The notes beneath the pieces were generated by a model, which was not told where the DNA came from, made no database searches, and saw nothing but the letters and a program-made list of their open reading frames with translations. DNA of 64,000 nt from Thalassia testudinum. Its lineage: Eukaryota > Streptophyta > Magnoliopsida > Alismatales > Hydrocharitaceae. Both the position numbers and the translations under genes were made by a program. The DNA is taken from NCBI GenBank assembly GCA_037157565.1, contig JAZHRO010000012.1, forward strand, positions 61,433,501 to 61,497,500. Direction: 5' to 3'. This document shows positions 60,800-64,000 of this stretch, in pieces; position 1 is the first letter of the stretch; every line of letters starts with the position of its first letter.

Positions 60800-61240
60800 C
60801 CTGCCCTCTACAAGCATAGATTGAAATAATTTTCGGGGTCAACGCCGCCCCGAATCAGCAACTCACCCCCTCCGAGCAGGCAGCCCATAGCACATTCCCC
60901 ACTCTTCAGTGGGGCAAGAGAGGCCTCGTCAAGCAGGCGGCCTCCAGACTGTTTGCCTCTCTACCGAACTCAGTAGAGCACACTGACCCGCTGTTGGTAA
61001 CGCTCCTACTTACGGGGCAACAGCAACCCTAGCTCCTTGTGGACGATGGCAGTGTTGTTGGCATCCTCTTCTCCAGAAAGCTACTCCAGTTGGACTTCAA
61101 AGAAGAGCATCTTTCCCTGTCAACTCACTCGGTTGTAAGGTTCGGCAACCACAAGGTGATGCCAAAAGGAGAAATCAGCCTTCCCATATCCGTCTGTGAT
61201 GGGGACAAGCACCTCAACCAGACGGCAACTTCATAGTGGC
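60800..61240 (+). pseudogene. Tat-type protease
   Basis: A retropepsin-like aspartic protease remnant. LLVDDGSVVGILF carries the active-site region, with D-D-G-S where the family usually has D-G-G-S, and is followed by LLQLDFKEEHL and RFGNHKVMPKGEISLPI. Upstream stops separate it from gag. Confidence 0.65.
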
Positions 61241-61529
61241 CAAACTGACGGTAGCATTCTACGGCATTCTCGACCACCCAACTACCCACGCCTTCTGCCT
61301 AATCCCCTCTTCATGCTTCCAATTCATGCTTTTCCAATCTCCTCGCAAAGTAGGAATAGTACACGGGGATCAAACGACCAAGCGCGAGCTCTTAAGGATC
61401 GAGCTAGAACGATCCATGGAACTGAGGCCCCCCAAGCCATAGAAATGGGGGAAGAAGAAGAGAAACCAAGTTCAGGCAATCCAGCACGAAATAAATCCAG
61501 ATGATTCGCCAGCAACTTCAGGACTACAG

Positions 61530-62420
61530 CCATGGCTATACAGATGTACCCTGACGACACTACCAAACTCATCCAGGTCGAAGCGGACCTTGATCTCTCT
61601 GAAGTAAAGGAGTTGTTGCTCCTGTTCTGGACTAATGCAAACATTTTCACTTGGTCCACCAATGACCTGCCAAGAGTAGATCCATCCCTAATTCAGCACC
61701 ATCTCAACATCCAGGAGAGTACCCGCACGGTCAAACAGGCACACCGGCATAAATCAGCTGAGCAATGGCAAGCAGCGGAGGCCGAAGTCTAAAAGGTACT
61801 TGAAGCCAGATTCATCGAAGAATCCTTATATCCGGCATGGCTATCAAACGTGGTCATGGTGAAGAAGGCTAACGACAAGTGGTGCATGTGCATAGACTTC
61901 AACCTCAACGAAGCTTGTCCAAAGGATGAATTCCGCTTACCAAGGGTCAACGCTCTAGTGGACTCCTGCAGCGGATAATCGCACATATACCTCTTGGACG
62001 CCTACAGCGGGTATCACCAAATCAACCTTACTCCAGCCGACAGACCTTACAACTCTTTTATCACTAATAGGGGTCTGTTTCAATATAGAGTCATGCCCTT
62101 TGGCTTGAAAAATACTGAAGTGACTTACCGTCTTGTAAATATAATTTTCTCTAAAATAATAGGAAAGTCGTTTGTAGTATATATAGATGATATGCTTATA
62201 AAAGGATCTAGCTTCCTTCAGCACTTAGAATATTTGGTAGAGGTGTTCCAAATATTAAGGGACATCGACCTTCGGCTGAACCCCAGAAAATGTACCTTCG
62301 GGGTCTCGACCGACAAATTTCTGGGGTTCCTAGTCTCCAACAGAGGAATTGAAGCCAACCCCGACAAGATCCAAGCGATCATGGACCTTCAGCCACCAAG
62401 TACGCTAAAAGGGATGTAGT
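61530..62420 (+). pseudogene. Tat-type reverse transcriptase
   Basis: The frame contains RFIEESLYPAWLSNVVMVKK and WCMCIDFNLNEACPKDEFRLP (a K-to-M change from the usual WRMCVD). A stop near 61977 follows. It then reads LLDAYSGYHQI, RGLFQYRVMPFGLKN, VVYIDDMLIK with the catalytic Asp pair, and LRLNPRKCTFGV. It ends at a stop near 62417. Most motifs A to E of a Ty3 reverse transcriptase are visible. Confidence 0.8.
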
Positions 62421-63470
62421 CACTGGTCGGCAAAATCGCCTCTTTAGGTCGATTCTTGTCTTGATCCTCTGACAAGTGCCTCCCCTTCTTCGAGTGTATC
62501 AAGAAGGGTAAAAGTTATACTACCGCCCACTGGACTCCTCACTGCCAAAAGGCCCTGCAAGACGTCAAAGAGGTGCTCTGAAGCCCCCCTGTCTTGACGG
62601 CCCCTGAGCTAAGAGAAGCCCTTTCTTTGTACCTGGCAGCATCTCTAACTGCCGTCAGCACCATCTTAGTCAGTGAATAAGAAGGGGTACAATAGCCGGT
62701 ATACTTCATTAGCAAAACCTATCAAGGTGCGAAGGCTACGTATATGGTGATTGAAAGGCTTGGGTTGTCCCTGCTAACCGTCTCCAAAAAACTACGCCCT
62801 TTTTTCCAAGCCCATACCGTCATTGTTCTGTCTAACTACCCCTTGCGGTGGATGTTACATAAGCCTATGGGTCAGCACAGCAGATAAAATGGGATATGGA
62901 GTTTGTTGAATTTGATATTCAGTACCGGTCGAGGAAGGCAATAAAGGGGTAAGTCTTGGCAGACTTCGTGGCAGAATTCACAAACCCAGACGCACCTCAC
63001 TTTGCCCTGGAAATTATATGTAAACAGCTCGTCAATGATAGCCGGGTCCAGGGTCGACAGCCTTGACCGGCCCAGATGATGCTACTCATAAGTACATCAT
63101 CAAACTAGTTTTTCCAATATCCAATAACCAGGCGGAGTATGAGGTCATGTTAGTTGGCATTCGGATAGCCAAATCAAAAGATGTCTCCTCCCTCGAGGTC
63201 TACACGGATTCCCAACTAGTCACCAATCAGGTCAATGGCGAATATCAAGCTAGGGATCCAAACATGATCCTGTACGCCGATAAGGTTAAGGAAGAGTTGT
63301 TCGACTTTAGAACCGTCTCAATCAAACCGAATACCTCGATCCGACAACCACATGGTGGACGCCTTAGCCTACTTAGCTTCAGGTATCCCTCTTCACCAAG
63401 AGGAGGATGTTTGCCTCCAAACTTTGAAGGAGCCAACGGTACTCACTCCCAAATTGTTCACAATAGAGCA
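62421..63470 (+). pseudogene. Tat-type dual RNase H region, truncated
   Basis: First, a Ty3 RNase H relic at about 62560-62930: PPVLTAPELREALSLYLAAS, VYFISKTYQGA and EFDIQYRSRKAIKG. Then ADFVAEFT leads to a second RNase H: NNQAEYEVMLVGIRIAKSKD, SLEVYTDSQLVTNQVNGEY and, after a frameshift near 63335, RSDNHMVDALAYLASG. Two RNase H domains in this order mark the Tat lineage (Ogre/Retand type). Coding similarity ends near 63465. Integrase and the 3' LTR are absent and LTR-B-like sequence follows at once. Confidence 0.75.
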
Positions 63471-63471
63471 A

Positions 63472-64000
63472 TAACTAGCTCATTTTGACCCAATAAAGAA
63501 GATAAAAGCTCCTACATAACCTAGAAGAAGGCCTAACTGAAGGAACAAGTGCTCTGAGAAGAAAACATGAAATAAAGGTTAAAACTGTAATTTTACCATT
63601 GCAGTAGATAAACAGGATTTCTTAGAGGCAAAACATAGGTCAAATGGTCTAAATGAGATAAAAAGTGGGTTGAGTCAATCAGAAATGGGTTCATGTGCAA
63701 TCTAAGAACTAAAAGACACTTGGTAACCCTAAAACAGACCCGCTTAAATTAACAAGGTTCCGGTCAGAACAAAAAGCAAGTAAACCCTCTACAAATCATG
63801 GAAAAACATACTCTAGGGTTTAGAACACTTAATTTGGCCTTTGGAACCTAGTTTGACCTAGATTAGGGTCCTAGCTCTTCAATTAACCTAATTTGGGTTT
63901 TTACGCAAAATATCCAGTCAAACGAGGTCAAACCTGAAATCTAACTTCTCCATTGGATTCCTTAGGTCCAAATTAGGTTTATACCAAAATTTGGACCTAA
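63472..64000 (+). repeat. LTR-B family fragment running off the window
   Basis: It matches the first 500-550 bp of the LTR at 37643: AACTAGCTCATTTTGACCC, AAAAGCTCCTACATAACCTA and, at the window end, CAAAATTTGGACCTAA. The first 20 or so LTR bases are missing, so it is joined directly to the truncated Tat element. Confidence 0.75.

Overview
The window is nuclear DNA of a flowering plant, most likely a monocot. It holds two GC-rich ERF transcription-factor genes in AT-rich DNA that is dominated by nested LTR retrotransposons, including Sirevirus-like copia derivatives, a chromovirus, Athila/Tat-type elements and a LINE. There is no bacterial or organellar gene content. The species cannot be fixed from sequence alone.

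Host genes. Two same-strand group VII ERF genes lie about 40 kb apart. ERF-VII-1 (11745-12440) has no intron in its coding region. ERF-VII-2 is split: exon 1 at 52153-52294, a 2.9-kb intron, and exon 2 at 55184-55800. Both begin Met-Cys-Gly-Gly-Ala-Ile-Leu, the oxygen-sensing Cys2 N-degron, and both end in a related Leu-Trp-Ser-Phe-Asp-Asp motif. An exact match to the published hypoxia-responsive promoter element lies 494 bp upstream of ERF-VII-2. The arrangement resembles the clustered ERF-VII genes of rice SUB1 and SNORKEL, but no function in flooding can be read from sequence. A possible terminal exon of an unidentified gene lies at 789-960. A GC-rich fragment of a PMI1-like (NT-C2 domain) gene lies between inverted repeats at 14089-14836.

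Layout. 1-2411: AT-rich DNA with the possible exon and a 23-base G run. 2417-7343: a complete terminal-repeat-with-gag element (TR-GAG-1, TSD AAGTT). 7349-11600: no recognised gene. 11608-12440: ERF-VII-1. 13764-14955: PMI1-like fragment with inverted repeats, flanked by two TA arrays. 16616-46280: one minus-strand LINE split by a 28-kb nest. 51545-55800: promoter and gene of ERF-VII-2. 56370-57250: decayed gag-like remains. 58500-63470: a broken Tat-type Ty3 element. 63472-64000: start of another LTR.

The nest was resolved from target-site duplications (TSDs). The LINE was hit side by side by a solo chromovirus LTR (17398-30158, TSD GCAGT/GCAAT) and a solo Sirevirus-like LTR (30170-45469, TSD TAATT). 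The first contains a solo Athila/Tat-type LTR (19527-27854, TSD ACGTC), which contains TR-GAG-2 (20344-25924, TSD AGGGG). It also contains a solo Sirevirus-like LTR (27861-29586, TSD CGTCA). The second contains a chromovirus (31362-44942), which itself carries another solo LTR (34680-36307, TSD GTCCC) and an Athila/Tat-type fragment (37643 to about 41130) where its protease and reverse transcriptase should be.

The least expected signal is a CpG palindrome, core AGACGTCT. It is arrayed in the Sirevirus-like LTRs and also occurs in the structurally unrelated chromovirus LTRs and, in low copy, in the Athila/Tat-type LTRs.
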